The notes: a model not told the origin generated them from the sequence alone. Counted from the first letter of the stretch, positions 44,679-57,862 are shown. The stretch: DNA of 64,000 nucleotides from Polytrichum commune (GCA_950295325.1 OX485803.1:77269554-77333553), one strand, 5' to 3'. Program-made: numbers and translations.

Positions 44679-44793
44679 GTTGGTCCCTCAAGCATAGTGT
44701 GAAGCGAGCTTGGACCAGCTCCGCCTTTTCCACCAATGAGAGTGCTTTTAATGCATTGGCCACGGGCCCTCAATCTCATGTGTGAAGTGGTCC
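44679..44793 (-). mobile_element. Fragment of Harbinger-type MITE family H1, copy c
   Basis: GGTCCCTCAAGCATAGTGTG, GGACCAGCTCC..CTTTTCCACC, AATGAGAGTGCTT and CTCATGTGTGAAGTGGTCC followed by TAA correspond to the last ~115 bp of copy b (16430-16546). The other end is missing. Confidence 0.75.
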
Positions 44794-44935
44794 TAAGCAA
44801 TGGGGTAAAGTTTTGTGGCTCCTGCTATAAGCGGGATTTGAACGAACCAACCCATAAACTTGTTCCTTGTTGGATGCCTAAACCCTTGCCTCTAAGGAAC
44901 CAATGTACGGGTTGGTTCGCCCAGCCCTATAAGCG
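44790..44935 (-). repeat. Short repeat with tRNA-like B-box, copy a
   Basis: CGAACCAACCC at 44843 and its inverse at 44909-44919 bracket 77 bp. On the minus strand GGGTTGGTTCGTTCAAATCCC resembles a Pol III B-box, with TAGAGGCAAGGG about 40 bp upstream as a weak A-box. A second copy is at 57863-57950. Possible SINE head; no A tail or target duplication was resolved. Confidence 0.4.
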
Positions 44936-45379
44936 GCGCATGTGAATTACATAGAAACGGTGTATATATTAAGAGTGTCTATATTTAGTTATATGGACCC
45001 GTAAATTAGGTTCGGAGTCCCCCTATATAATCTAGTCGGACAGGTTGGTATGTGTTTTATAACACACCCCAATGATGGTTTTCATGAATTGAAATTCTTT
45101 GCGATTGACGTGGAAGCTTGCAATATTATGACTGGAATTACATGAAATAATAAATAGAAATAATAAATATTTCTAGCCAAGTTACTGCTTGGGTCACCTA
45201 TTCCGATCATGAAATCTGATGTACAATAATATAGTACACTTTAATGAATGCTATATTTATGGTTTAGAACATGTAATAGCTTCAAGTAAAACTTAGGTGT
45301 TTTGTAATTAAAGGCTCTGGCCTAGGGGTGCACACTTCATTAAAAGCTTACGCCACATGCTCTACCACCTTCACAATAA

Positions 45380-45954
45380 GGATTGGTTTACACCATGGAC
45401 CATTAAGTCGGACCATGAAAGATGGCCTTTTTCCATGGTCTGATTTGATGGTCCAACTTCCATGGTCTGATTTCTTACTAAAATCAATTACAAAGCTTTT
45501 GGGCCCCTCACTTGGTGTAAACCGAACGTGGACCAAGAGGAATGACCATGCATCAAAAAGTGAATGTGCTGATTTTTTTTTAATATATGCTCAAAAAGGA
45601 CGGTATTGAATAAATTCAAATATGACCGTCATCTTATCTTCTTTGGTCATCACTTCTCTTCACTTCTAAAAAAAACCATTAAATTTTTATTATAATAACA
45701 TTTCTTTGCCACGGGCACCTTGCCATTTTTACCATAGCACTTCTTTCACCTCTCCCACAGCACAATCCATTGGACTATGTCATTGAATAATGTAGGCCTT
45801 AAAATATGTCTTTTGGGGACCTTGAACTCCATGGTCACTTTGACATTTTTTTTCCTTGGTGTAAACCAAAGTCGTCCCACGACGAGTTCAACAGCCAATT
45901 ACAAATACTACATGACCTTGGAACGACTTCATGGTCCATGGTGTAAACAACCCC
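45380..45954 (+). mobile_element. PIF/Harbinger-type MITE, family H2, copy a
   Basis: It is flanked by TAA at 45377-45379 and 45955-45957. The left end is GGATTGGTTTACACCATGG; the right end, reverse complemented, is GGGGTTGTTTACACCATGG. Subterminal copies of the same GGTGTAAACC motif lie inside (near 45511 and 45861). 575 bp, AT-rich core, no transposase. Confidence 0.88.
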
Positions 45955-45957
45955 TAA

Positions 45958-47400
45958 TAACCCTATATGAAATGTTGGAAAATAAATAAAAAACACATAT
46001 AACATTATAGCAAGAAAATTTTCTAGCATACACAAAAAAAATTTAAAAGGTAACACCATACATAACATTACTTAGCAACATGATGTTGCGTCCATCACCA
46101 TGGGGCTTGGAAAGTCACGATCATAAGACCCCTTTTTATTTATTTTGGGTCTCTTTTACAGAACGAGCAGGTGTCAACCTGAGTCTTGTCCATTTTGTGC
46201 CTTCAAACAAGCACATAGGAAATTTCCGGGCTTGCTTATTATATCATTTGAAAAGAACCGTTGCCGAGGGGCCACGTGTACCAATGCACTTTGGTGAGCA
46301 AATTCGTGTGAGGCCAAGTCACGAGTAACGACCCATTGCTCCCGGCTCTAATAAATCCCGGTTGGTAGCCTCTCTATGTGAAAGGGAGCAACACATTGAG
46401 GTTGAGGGATATTATTTAAGATGTGTCCACGAGAAGAAAAACAAAGCTCGCAATATATACTCCCCAATATTTGTAGAAAAAATGCTTCTATAATATATAC
46501 TAACTTTTTGTAATCTCCTATATATGTGTGTCTTTGTTCTAGATTTACATACGGGTGTCAATGCTCCACTTAGCATAAAACATTAACATTGTCAGGAAAA
46601 TGAATGCCCTAACACTATGTATATTTTGTACTCATAGTCACAATCAATACCCCTCATGTGCACCATGTGCTAGAAGTATGAAAATATATTGTGCTCTCCT
46701 AGGGGCGTTGGCTCTAATTGAAGGTTGTTTAATCAATTAAAGTGTCTTAGTAAAACAGTTCTTGAGCAATGCATGTAGAAATAGCTCTTGCTTTATGAAG
46801 ATCTTGAGATGCATGTTTTGCCACCACTTTTCAAAATGAACAAGTGTGCAAGTCCATGTTAAATGATGTAATGTAAGTTCAAGATGTGGCTTGTTACATT
46901 GTGAAATGCAATGTCGTGTACGCTACAAGATTTAGATTCTATTTTGTAGAATTTTGCGGAGTGCTACTAAAATGTGCACCTTCAGCAAATCAAGCAAAAT
47001 AAATCAGTGACAAGTATTTGAGGTAATCGACTCGTATTGTAGAGAAGAAAGAGTGTAACGACATCCCAAGCTTTGAGCTAGGTCCTCACCAATCTTGAGA
47101 AGATAAAAAAGGTCATTGTCTGAAAACACAGTCCCCATAATTGTGGTTAATTTATCCCAATTGTATCCTATTAGAATAATTTGAGGTCTTTGATGTTAAA
47201 ACATAGTCAAATCAAGGTATACCGCATGGGTAGTAGATGGTCACATGCAAGATCAAGGTATCACCTCATGAAGAAGGAGCTCCTAGACCTCAAGTCCTTT
47301 TAGCATAAGGTGGACAACCCTTATGCAATTAGATATCTATTCAAGGCAATGGAAGAACTCCGATCTCAAGGAGGTTGAGACCGAAATAATTAGTTTGAAT
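45958..47400. other. Gene-free AT-rich DNA
   Basis: No supported gene. A higher-GC patch at 46080-46330 has open frames on the plus strand but no domain. Confidence 0.4.
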
Positions 47401-47404
47401 AGAG

Positions 47405-47640
47405 TGACCACCAAGTATTATTTGGATCAACACCACTCTAAATCATATTGAACTATGGTGATTTTAACTAAGTATGAAGGTTCCTACATGATACATTGAC
47501 CCAAATAAAATCAAAAACAAAATAACCGTCAAATACCCATATCCTAATGGCATATAAAAAATTTGAAATCCTCATTATAGATACCCGAATGGTATCAAAA
47601 TAAGACTAGTCAACACTTATTTGGACTGGTCACATTTTCC
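47405..47640 (+). repeat. Dispersed repeat R6, copy b
   Basis: Partner of 22130-22360, same orientation: CTAAATCATATTGAAC, TAAGTATGAAGG, ATTGACCCAAATA, GAAATCCTCATTATAGATACCC, GAATGGTATCAAAA. Confidence 0.6.
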
Positions 47641-47869
47641 TTCAACAGTCGTATAGAGTGCCCTAAGTTAGAGTGTGAACTTCTTACACAAAACTTTGAC
47701 CACAACTACGGCCATAGGACAACTACTACGTTGCTTCATGAATCAGGTCGATTTTATACCAAACTTCACCAAAGTGCAGTTGATTTGTGCCTCTTGTATT
47801 TTTTATTTTTAAATCACTTAGTTTTGGGGATAGATTGGTGATGATAGCGTTAATGGTTGAGATTGATGT

Positions 47870-48300
47870 TCTTCCATAAACTTTTGGACCTTATCTCACA
47901 TAGAAGACGAGCTTTTTATTTAGAATTGTGTTCAATTGAACATATTTAGGAAATCAAACAAAATACCACCTCCACCAATAAGTTTGTGATATGAAATGTT
48001 TATGCAAAATACATTATTGAATTACAGCACTTATTTTCAAGATGTTTAGAAAGACCTATAATTGAAGAAAATGTGTTGTGAGCATATTTTTGAAACTTAA
48101 TTGTGCAAAGACAACTAACATTTTAGGATTTTGTGTTCAACTAGATAAAATTGAGGACATCAAGCATTCTTTTCACCTCCAAATATAATTTCGAGGTTTG
48201 CAAGTCGTTTTGCATGAGTTGTGCATAAATATATACGAAGTACAAAAGAACTATTGGGACGTCATGTTGAGTTTACATATCCTGACCAATGGATTGTGAA
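47870..48300 (+). repeat. Locus b of the ~150-bp CACCTCCAA tandem repeat
   Basis: Two diverged units with the order GTGCAAAGA/ACATAGAAGA, then TTTTAGGATTTTGTGTTCAACTA, AAATCAA, CACCTCCAA, then TTTATGCAAAA/TTTTGCATGAGTT. The same order occurs inside the long-TIR element at 43561-44506. Confidence 0.6.
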
Positions 48301-48554
48301 CACTACTCCACACTACTCCCACTCTAGTTATAAGGGAGGATTTTCCATCCTAAACCCTACATTCAAAATCAGTTTGCATTATGAACACCTATTACTTATT
48401 TACTGGGTATTAGTGAACAAACCGAGATTGATAGAAATTAAAGGAAATATATATATATATAGAATCATTCAACTTGTCAGACCGGGGTTGGACCAACTTT
48501 CGATTGAATAACTAATTAACCTACACAAGTGTGCATGACTGGCTATTAGCGTAG

Positions 48555-48792
48555 AAGTTTAAGATTTTGCGTTCAACTAGTTTTTGGGCATAGTTGGTGA
48601 AGATCCTAGTGATTCTAACTCCAACCCGTTACATGTTGACATCTTCTAGTTTTGCTTTATTCATTTGAGGTTTATTCTTCCATAGATTCCTCTAAAATGG
48701 TCGGTAATTCTCCCAAAGTCTCCATCTTAAACCGGTTATTTCTCAAACTCAACCGGTTCATGTGTAACCAACCGCCGGTTCTCCCCGAGCCC
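48555..48792 (+). mobile_element. hAT-type MITE, family T1, copy b
   Basis: From about 48580 on it is collinear with copies a and c (GGGCATAG, GAAGATCCTAGTGATTCTAA, CTCAACCGGTTCAT, CGCCGGTTCTCC). It is bounded by TAGCGTAG at 48547-48554 and 48793-48800, an exact octamer, and the enclosed length (238 bp) equals copy a. The first ~25 bp do not resemble the CAGTG terminus, so the left end is rearranged or the octamer is coincidental. Confidence 0.65.
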
Positions 48793-48800
48793 TAGCGTAG

Positions 48801-49360
48801 ATATTCGGGAGTTGAGAGCATTAGGTGTTAACGAGATCAACCTCCTATGTTGAGAATATATGTAGGTCCAATCAAAGTCATCTCATGATTTGACAATTTA
48901 ATCTTCCCAATTTTATGATATTTTAAGTCACGTCATTTGCCTCAGAGGCAATTTGTGAATCAAAGGTTGCAGTTGTGAAATTCACGTTTGCACTTGAATT
49001 CGAAAAGTTAAGTATGACTTGAAACTAATTACTACAATGAAGTTGCGTGTATCTCAAAGTTCATGTGCCGGAAATGCTTAAAGTATGTGGAGATCGTGAG
49101 TTAGGGGATGGCCAAACATGGTTGTCATCATATTTGGAGTGACACCCATATATGCGGAATGGCCTCTAGGAATCGCAACTTGAAGTTCGTGAAATCTCGA
49201 AGTATAGAAAATTAGAGAGCTCTTAAGGCGGAGTTCATTAGGATTTGGTGCATTGGCGAGATTCTTTACCGGGCAACTTCAATCACCTTCATTAGAAGTT
49301 GTCCCCCCCCTCTATCACAAATGATCAATGGCTCTCAAACTTGAGAGCATATTAGGTCAG

Positions 49361-49396
<36 letters not shown>

Positions 49397-52375
49397 TATG
49401 AATTTATGTTATTTTTTTCTTTCATAAAACATGTTTGTCACAAATGTGGTGCCTTTAGGCTTTTAAAAAAAAGGCGAGAGTCCACATCACTTCCTTATGT
49501 TATGACAAACGACAATCCTTGTGAAGTACAGCAAACTATAAACCTACATGGTTGCATAAGTTATGTAATAGGACAAGTCATTCCTAGTGCAAAGGGGACT
49601 ACCGTTTTGCCATGACAAACTACGAAATGCTTACATCGGCTACGCCGTTTTGTATAGAGAGTGAGTGAGCCTTTCAAGCATTATTAAAATCACACTCAAT
49701 GTTTTGTCAAACGATCATGTGGGGTTCACACCAATAGAGGGTCACAACATTTATTGCTTGACCCACATGAGTGACTCGTGCTAGTTTCTAAGTTTCCATA
49801 ATCTCAAGAAAATGGACAAACGCAAATAACCGGAACTAAATAAGAGTTTTATATTGGTTAGTGAGAGTTGATGGATGTATTAGACCGGAACAATGTAGGT
49901 GTAAATGGGCCAAACCCTAGGGGACAAGGTCCTCAAAACCTCATGAAGTTCCCCACCCATTTTACAATAAGATCTTCACTTAGTCATTGCACGCTTGTCT
50001 TTGAGAATATGGCGATGAATTATAGGTTGTTGGGAAGCACTTGATGTTAGCATAATAATATGTTGCAGCTAGCGAGTTCTTACATATTAGAGACATCACA
50101 TAGTAACTTGAATGCACATACTAATTGTCTAATTTTCAATAGTAGTCCTCCTATGTGTACAATGTACATGACATGTTCAAATAACATCATGTTGCGCACC
50201 CACATGAGTAGATATTGCAATGTAGATTGCACCCTATTCTCCCTAGATTCAATCCAAAAACCTAAATTTTATAGACCACTGGTCTTTGTTGTAATGCGAT
50301 TATTTTCATCCAATTTTTCTCAAATTAATTTTTTCTTCTCTCTCTTAGTTTTAAATTGGTAGTTGCTTGAGTTTGTTCTCCATCCACGAAGCTTTAGATG
50401 TTCTTTCCCCTTCAAAACCTTTCATTAACTTTCCACTTTCAGAGAATTTTCATGTCGAATCTAATGGGTGTGGATCGATTCTAATCATAATCGATGTGAA
50501 AACTTAACAGTTGGGAACAAATTGGGGAAAATAGAAAAAATGCTTTGTTGAAGTGCTAAAATTGGTACGATCATAGTGGAAATGAAAATCTTGGTCCTAG
50601 ACTTTTGCAATTTGTTTTGTGGTTTTCTTTATAAAAATATGGAAATTGCAAGGTACTCAAATAATTTTGTTATATCATGAATTTTTTTCGTTAATGTGTG
50701 TTATGCACATAATGAAAGCACACCTCCTAGGTAGAAATCACTCAAATAAGTTAATATCTCATTTGAGTAGAATCTTGTCACTTGTATCAAACAAAACCCC
50801 TTGCATGCCAATGTTTTAGGTTCATTGGACATGCCAACTAACCATTTAAACCCCGAGTTAGGTTGAATAGATGCATTTTATTTTGATTTTTTTTAAAAAC
50901 TACTTCCACAAATGACTAAACATTATGAAACCAACTCAATGCATCATAAGATTCTTAACCTGGGGGGTTGGGTTCGGTGGGGCCAACACTTAGCCTCTCA
51001 GATTCTTCAATAACCTAAAAGAATATTTGAATATTTCTCAAGTTCAGATTGATTGGGAAAAGGAGGAAGGCATGTGTTTACTGTAAACAATAAATGCAAC
51101 AGTACATAATGTTTGGGTGCAACAAATCTTATTGTGAACAATCAGTTGTTGGTATCGGCTAGGTTTCAATTGTGAGCAAGAAATGACCATTAATTATGGT
51201 CATAATCTCTTTGTGCTTTGTTCACCAAATGTGGGTTTACATCAAGACATTGGTCTAAAAGCCTTTGGGTCCATATTTTTCAACTCCAATTTCAAATTTC
51301 AAATTCAAAGAAGTATATTCCTGAATGGAAACCGCCAAGATTTGGTGGGAAATTGGTACCACATCGGTGCTACTCCTTGTGTTTTCATGCCTTGGACCCA
51401 CCCTAGTGTAAACCCCTTGGGTGAGCCTTGGGTCCATACAAGTTCTCTTGAACAAGAGGATTGCTTATTCCTTAGGTCTTTGACCCTAGTGAGAACCCAC
51501 ACTACATATCACAATTAAGATAGTGTGTTTTTGGTGATGAACTATCGTACTTGGAAGTGCGCCGTGCATGACCCATTGATAATGATATGGAATCTATCAC
51601 ACCACTCACAATGGCTTCCAAGCTCAAGTAACTGTACATTGACTTCAAATTAAGTAGTAGGAAGAACTAGCGGCACATAGTAGATTTATCATATCGCAAT
51701 GCCCCTCGTGTCATCCTAGACTTTATTAAATCTAAGATACCGTCCGTGCACGGAATTTGCGACAAGAATTGTATGTCCTCCATCGTGCATGGATGAGTTT
51801 ATGTGTTCACCATGACATTTCCGTGATGCAATTTTATTAGGAAAAAGGTTTGCTTTCCTATTTCAAATTGTAGCACTAAGTTAAGCATCCCTTAAGTGGA
51901 CAATTTCAAGCTCTGCATTCAATTCTTCTAGCTTGCAAAACATGCGATTAGTGCAAGATGATTGCGAATTTTAATTGTGTTTGCAGTCAATTGTGTCATC
52001 ATTTTTGGAGATCATATGACTATTTTTCATTGTCAAAGTGAAGTTTCTCGTTGACATTAAGTGATCATATAGGTCACTCCCCTCCCGCTTAAATTTATTG
52101 ACTACTAAGCCTAGAATGGTGAATACATTTTAAACAAATGTCTTATTTTTGTGGTCATTCTGGCATCCACACTTTGTCCACAAGCCACTCAAACATAGCT
52201 GTCTGATTAGAAAAAATGTGCAAGAGAGGTATGTTTACCTTGCGTGTATTGTAGCATCATCGAGTCTTACGACCAACTTGATCATCATGTTTATATCAAC
52301 CATTAGCTCACGAGGCAAGTGCACTCCATTATTGTAAAGAATTAATCTTTATGACTCCACCTTAGTGATGTACTT
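48801..52375. other. Gene-free AT-rich DNA
   Basis: No supported gene. It contains a (GTT)12-like microsatellite at 49360-49396. The 50-110 codon frames (for example 51183-51518) lack domains and overlap each other on both strands. Confidence 0.4.
49360..49396. repeat. (TTG)n microsatellite
   Basis: Twelve consecutive TTG/GTT triplets. Confidence 0.95.
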
Positions 52376-52560
52376 CCAGTTGCATATGGTTGGTTTACAC
52401 ACGTGACAAAGACGTGATGAAAAATGATTTAGGGTTTCTTGTGGTCATGGTTGGCAGTGTGAAGATGATGACCAAGAGAAATCCACATCACCTTTTAGGA
52501 GCCTTTGTTACGGGTCATAGTACACAATGGACTTAGACCAAGACGAAGTCATTTTTAATG
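52376..52560. repeat. Fold-back repeat R5, copy b
   Basis: Diverged copy of 16797-16990: GGTTTACACACGTGAC, GATTTAGGGTTTCTTGTGGTC, then a partly complementary GACCAAGAGAAATCC, then GGAGCCTTTGTTACGGG. Confidence 0.45.
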
Positions 52561-55335
52561 AAAATGAAGACGTGAAGATATAAAGAAATAGAATTCATGT
52601 TTTAGATATTAGTTATTAAAAGGAAAATCCTTTTGGCATGATCATCTTATTTTCGTTGATACAACCTATTTGGGTTCGCTACATAATCATGGTGACTACC
52701 AAACATTATCCAATTTATGAACATCAAGGATTCCATGTCATTTTCTCATCCATTTTCTAACAACGCTCACCCACAATCACTTCTATTTTTGGTGACCTTA
52801 TGTAAATTAAAGTGGAACTACCTCTCATTTCTCGATCAATGAGAGATTTTAGAGAGTGGTGGTCATGGTCATGTAGTCTAGTTGCATAAGTGTTTGACAT
52901 CTTACACTTTAACCCCTAACTTCCCACGCAACCCATTTGTGGTTGATGGATGATTTATTACCTACATTAATCTCACCTAATTTCATTCATCCACAATCAA
53001 AATAACTATAAACATCAAGCCAACAATGGATATTTACGCATAGACACACGAGCCGCGTAATTTGTAGATGATTAGAACGTATAAAAATATGTCAAAGTGG
53101 GAAGTGGGTCATGCTTCCATTGTGTTTGGAGCTCATGTGAGGGTGTTGACTTCAATCAATAGTTGCCGTTTCAATCCAAAGTTTGCATGAACATCAAAGA
53201 TGCTTATTTTGGTGAAAGGGAAAGGTATTTTGATGTTCATATGGAAATGGTATGCATGTTCACATCAACTGCTCAATTCAACATTTTAACACTTAATTTT
53301 TTAAGGGATTCTTTGCTTATATATGGTTATAAATATGGGACAATTTACACACTTTAAATGCAAGGTGACCAACCTAATGTGGTTTGCACAGTGGCATGAG
53401 AAATTGTGGGGATGCTCAATTATTGAGTTGTTCCCATCTACTGGATCACACAAGCATTCCGCTCATTTTCTAGGTTAATTCGATTAATCAAATTTTTTGG
53501 GAGGAGAAAACATGGCATTTTCTTGTGCATTGTTTCCTTCGATTTTTATAATCAAATATTCCCAAGGGAAGTTTGTCCCATTTCCCCCCCTTGTTATTTG
53601 TTAGCTCATGTCCCATGTTTCAAGATCCTATGGACAAATCCCATTTTAACCTCATAACTTGTCCATGAAAATTCCACGACCAACAGTGAGTGAAATGCAC
53701 TCAAAACAACCCTTTCATAGGCTTAGGCTTGGGAAGTGAAGGGTTAAAGTCCATGCCATTTTATTGCTTGGAGATATCTTCATAGAACATATGGTTGTTC
53801 TTTTTAATGAATGTGCATCATCTATTGAAGCTCTTATCAACAAACATTCTTCAACTACATACACATGTCTTGTTACTATTAGAGCCCAAAAGAATTTCAT
53901 ATTCATACTCAACATAGAGAGATATGAGGTTTATTGAAATCATATGCACATCAATTTACAAAATTATTTTTTCTAGATGACACACATGCATGAATTTCTC
54001 TTATACACAAATTTTAGACATAATGAAATTATACATGTACACTTCTATTAGCGGATCTTATAATAGAAATGGTAAAAACTAGTGTGTATTGGGAACTTTG
54101 ATCACGTATCCAAACCTAATTGGATTTTAGCATTTTTATGTGTCTAAGCTCATTTGTTGTGGGAGAATTGGCTCTAGTATAAACAAGCATGATCCCTTAT
54201 TGGTTGAGGGTGAAACTTTTCATTAATAATGGGTCCCACTTCACTTATTTGGGTTATATAACATTTTTTTCAATGTCATCGACTTAAAGCACAAAAAGAA
54301 CTTCATACTATAGCATGTTTTCAAGCATTTTCCCCCTTCCCAATGGATGAGTTTATAGATTGTTGCAAGCACAATAAAGTAGACTACTTATGCACCCTAC
54401 AAAGGTTCAATAACAGAAGGTTGAAACTACATATTAAAATTGTGTTTTTTTGTTTTTGTTTTCTAAAGGTCTTGATAGTTATCATTTTTTTTAATCTATC
54501 ATCTTTTTAAGGAAACATCTTTAAAATACGTATCTACATATTTTTGAAGATAAGTGAAAGTCGTTGAATTTGAATAAGTAAATTGCATCATGACAAGAAT
54601 GTTTGTCCAAAGCAAGCTAAAAGTACACTAAATATGCTCTCTAGCATTCTTATAGGGAGCCCTTAAGTTTATGATGAACTCAAGGAATACCAGAAGAAAT
54701 CCAAGCTCAAATACTTAGAGGTCAAGAAATTTGCCTTTGAAACCAAGTATAGCCATTTGTTTGTGGACCTACCCTTAATGAACTTTTTCTTTTGAGACAA
54801 ACGTCTTTGATTCGTAAAGGTTCATCCAAGACTTGCATTGAATTTTCCCACTCGTAGCTATAGTATTTAAAGTTACACTACCTCTGCCAACATTCAGGTA
54901 TCTAGGAATCTAATACCAACAATTCATATATATATATATATGACCTTCAAAAAGTGAGTGAAAGAAGATCATTTTAAATTCTCAATTCACATCTTGGACA
55001 CGTTACACGATGACACATAGCAATGCTTGACCATCAAACATGCTCCAAGTGGATTCATCTCTATGTAGATTTCATTTACATGTTTCTAAAACTCTATAAA
55101 ATTGGGCTTACATTCAGAACAACCCAAAAAGAAGTTCCCAAATCAAGATGACACTTATGGTTTTTTCTAACATTTTCTTTTTGAATGATAACATATGTTT
55201 GTGGTTATTTTGTTTCAAGCATGTCCCGCTAAACTACACTACTTTGAGATCTTTGAAGCTACTTCTAGTGCCAATCTTTCTCAAAAGTAACATCTGACTC
55301 ATGTATTATTTCAAGACATCTTATGTCCAATGTAA
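52561..55335. other. Gene-free AT-rich DNA
   Basis: No supported gene. An (AT)n run lies near 54929-54941. Confidence 0.4.
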
Positions 55336-55340
55336 GGTGG

Positions 55341-55429
55341 ATTCCATGGAAACTCCGAGGTTAAGCAACTTAAGGTCAGAACAATACTCAGATGGGTGAC
55401 CTTCTTAGCACTTGATTTTTGGTGCACCC
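55341..55429 (+). pseudogene. 5S rRNA-derived sequence (pseudogene or part of a Cassandra/SINE3-type element)
   Basis: ATTCCATGGAAACTCCGAGG, TTAAGCAACTTAAGG, ACTCAGATGGGTGACC and TTGGTGCACCC follow the plant 5S rRNA order: CCATCAGAACTCCGAAGTTAAGC, GGATGGGTGACC, GTTGCACCC. The Pol III internal boxes (TTAAGC A-box and GATGGGTGACC C-box) are preserved better than the rest. The first ~30 nt of 5S are not evident and many positions differ, so it is not a functional 5S gene. A non-5S tail follows to about 55560. Cassandra retrotransposon LTRs and SINE3 elements carry such 5S cores. Confidence 0.78.
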
Positions 55430-55968
55430 TATGGGTTCACCCAATCATAGTGGGTGTATCTGGGTGAACTGAATACTTTTAGCCAACCGTGTGGGAACTT
55501 GCCCTTGGAGGTGATAGGCCTTGGTCGGTTCGTCTGCGCCCTATTCAAGTTGTTCACTTGCAAAAAGAGACAGCAATAATCGTCGTCAAAGGCCCTCTAT
55601 TTCTCATAACACTTGTTTCACGATTTCACCCAGCCTCAGACTAGCTAAAAAATGAAGCAACACCATAATCCACACCCGTCTCCACATTGTAGGAGTCTTT
55701 TCTCTCTTTCTTGGCGGGTGTTGACTCTTATTCCTTATTTTCACAAGGCCCGATGGTTTGATGATGTTTGATGATGTTTGATGGTCAACTAGCACGTTTC
55801 CTTCGAACCTTGTGTTCCATGACTTCTAAAAACTGCCATGATGTCACAATTCAACTTGCCAAATTGTACGTGTCCACTTTCATAATGCGTGACATGAGTG
55901 AGTCATACATTGGAAGGAGGCAAGAACCTTTATCTTTTAAAAACTTTCCTTCACCTACTTCACTCTTG

Positions 55969-55969
<1 letters not shown>

Positions 55970-56002
<33 letters not shown>
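55970..56002. repeat. (TA)n microsatellite
   Basis: Uninterrupted AT/TA dinucleotides, about 33 bp. Confidence 0.95.
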
Positions 56003-56006
<4 letters not shown>

Positions 56007-56089
56007 ATTGCGATGACACCACATTCTTACAAGAATCACATGATCTCCATTTTGAATATGCTCTTTGTCACCCATAATAAGGTTTAACA

Positions 56090-56215
56090 CCATATTCAAA
56101 ATTTTGGGAAAATTCCATGATTTGGGGAAAATACAGTTTTAGGTCGACTCCACCTAAACTGTCATCAAATTGGGAGACTGGAAATCTCCCAAAATTTCGA
56201 ATATGGTGTTGTTTG
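56090..56215. repeat. Short fold-back with arms ATTCGAAATTTTGGGA-like
   Basis: ACCATATTCAAAATTTTGGGA (about 56090-56111) is the imperfect reverse complement of TCCCAAAATTTCGAATATGGT (56187-56207). Inside, GATTTGGGGAAAATACAG and TAGGTCGACTCCACCTAAACTGTC add nested pairing. Confidence 0.55.
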
Positions 56216-56509
56216 CAAATTGCAATTGAGGCAACTTGTAATGAATAATTGTTACACAATAACCACATTGCAAATCACAGGTGGATAGCCGGTCCGGCAT
56301 GCTTGTGCCAAATGCTTGTATCCAAAGTCAGTCCCACACTTTAAAGGATCTAGCATCATAAAAAAGGTTGATTTTTTTTCCTTGAGTTTATATTAGTTTA
56401 AGCTTGTTGCTAATACCCAGTCACTAGGTAACACATGTTCTTGATGCAAATTGATTCGATTTAAAGATTTGGGAGGGAAACCTTCTTCATTTGACAAGTA
56501 GAGTGCGGG

Positions 56510-57140
56510 GGTAGTATGGAGTAGTATCCATGATTCATATGGGATATGTAAACTTGAGATGAAGCCTTGATAATACTTTTGTATGCATTTTTGTTTAAGT
56601 CATTCAAAACTACTTTGAAGCTTAAAACTGATTCTTGGAGGTAAAAATATGCTTCATATCCTAGTTTTCTTAGTTGAACACAACTTCAAGACAACATTCT
56701 TCTTGCACGATTAAGTTCTAGAAAAATTGTTCATAGGACATTTGTTGCTTCAACCCTCCTACACCTCTTGCAAATCTTTTTCATAGCAACTTCCAGCCAA
56801 AGAGTTCTTGTTGGAGGTGGTCCTCTTTTTGATTGTCTAAGTTTTCCTAGTCAAACACAATTACTTTTTTGCATAATCAAGCTCACTTTGCTCATAATGC
56901 ATTTTCTTCTGCACACCTCTTACACTCTTGGAAGAGCTTGTAAGTTTATTGTCATATTGTTTTCTTAACGACCTGAAATCACAAATTTCTTTTTGCGGGT
57001 GGAACTTTGTTCGATTTCCTTATTTTTTTGAGTTAGACACAATTTTAAGTACATTCGTCTTCTATATGGGAATTGAGTCCAAAATGGGTCCAAAACGGGT
57101 CCAAAACGTGCTTGAGGACATAGATTAAGTTCTTCAGAGT
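56510..57140 (-). repeat. Locus c of the ~150-bp tandem repeat (inverted orientation)
   Basis: Three to four diverged units: CTTGGAGGTAAAAATATGCTT, TAGTTGAACACAA, GCACGATTAAG, then TTGGAGGTGGTCC, TAGTCAAACACAATTAC, GCATAATCAAG, then GCGGGTGGAAC, GAGTTAGACACAATTT. These are the reverse complement of the CACCTCCAA unit seen at 43740-44260 and 47870-48300. Confidence 0.58.
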
Positions 57141-57862
57141 TTTGCAATTTCATGTTATCCCATATTCATTTGTGATGTGGTAGTAAGATGGACGAGTTAG
57201 GATGAACTTGAGCACAAATTGAACCCCTTCTCTACCCAATTTCCTACAATGAATTCCTAAGGAATTACCAACAAACATCTACAGAATCTTGTGTAGAATG
57301 AAAACTTTACCATATTTCGGCAATAATCTGAGGAAAATAAAAATTGAAAAAATGCCTATATTTATGTATTATTATGGAATCTATTTATAGGATTTTTTTC
57401 TTTCTATATCAACTATTTTTCTACAATATAGCATTTATAAAAAAAATGCAAGTTCCATACAATGCTATGAAAAATACACAATGTGAAAACAATGGCAAGC
57501 ATGAAACCCTCTTGACAACAAATTGAGCAACACACACTCCACTCACTAACAAGCCGCAAATCCTAGTCAAAACCTTGTTAAGACAAGGTACGAGATGACT
57601 CCATGCAAAGCCTAGGCAAACTTGGCCCGACCAACATCTAACGGAGCATATCAAACCATAGTGGAAAGCACATATAACACACTACTGTTACTCGTACTAC
57701 TACTTCTCAAGTTGTCAACCTCAATAAAGGATCTTATATCCAACGTATTCCATCCTTCTATTCCTAGGCAAAATCCGATAAGAACTTAGACTCACCAATA
57801 TCCCTATTTCTTTCTCTTTTCAACCAGGATATCTTCATTTGACCCACAAATTTAAGGCAGGT

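Noticed and set aside
44843-44919. tRNA gene
   Set aside because: B-box-like text and paired ends are present, but no cloverleaf with anticodon arm could be drawn and the sequence recurs at 57863 as a repeat.
51183-51518. 111-codon frame in gene-free DNA
   Set aside because: Overlapping frames of similar size on both strands, no domain, no splice or promoter support.
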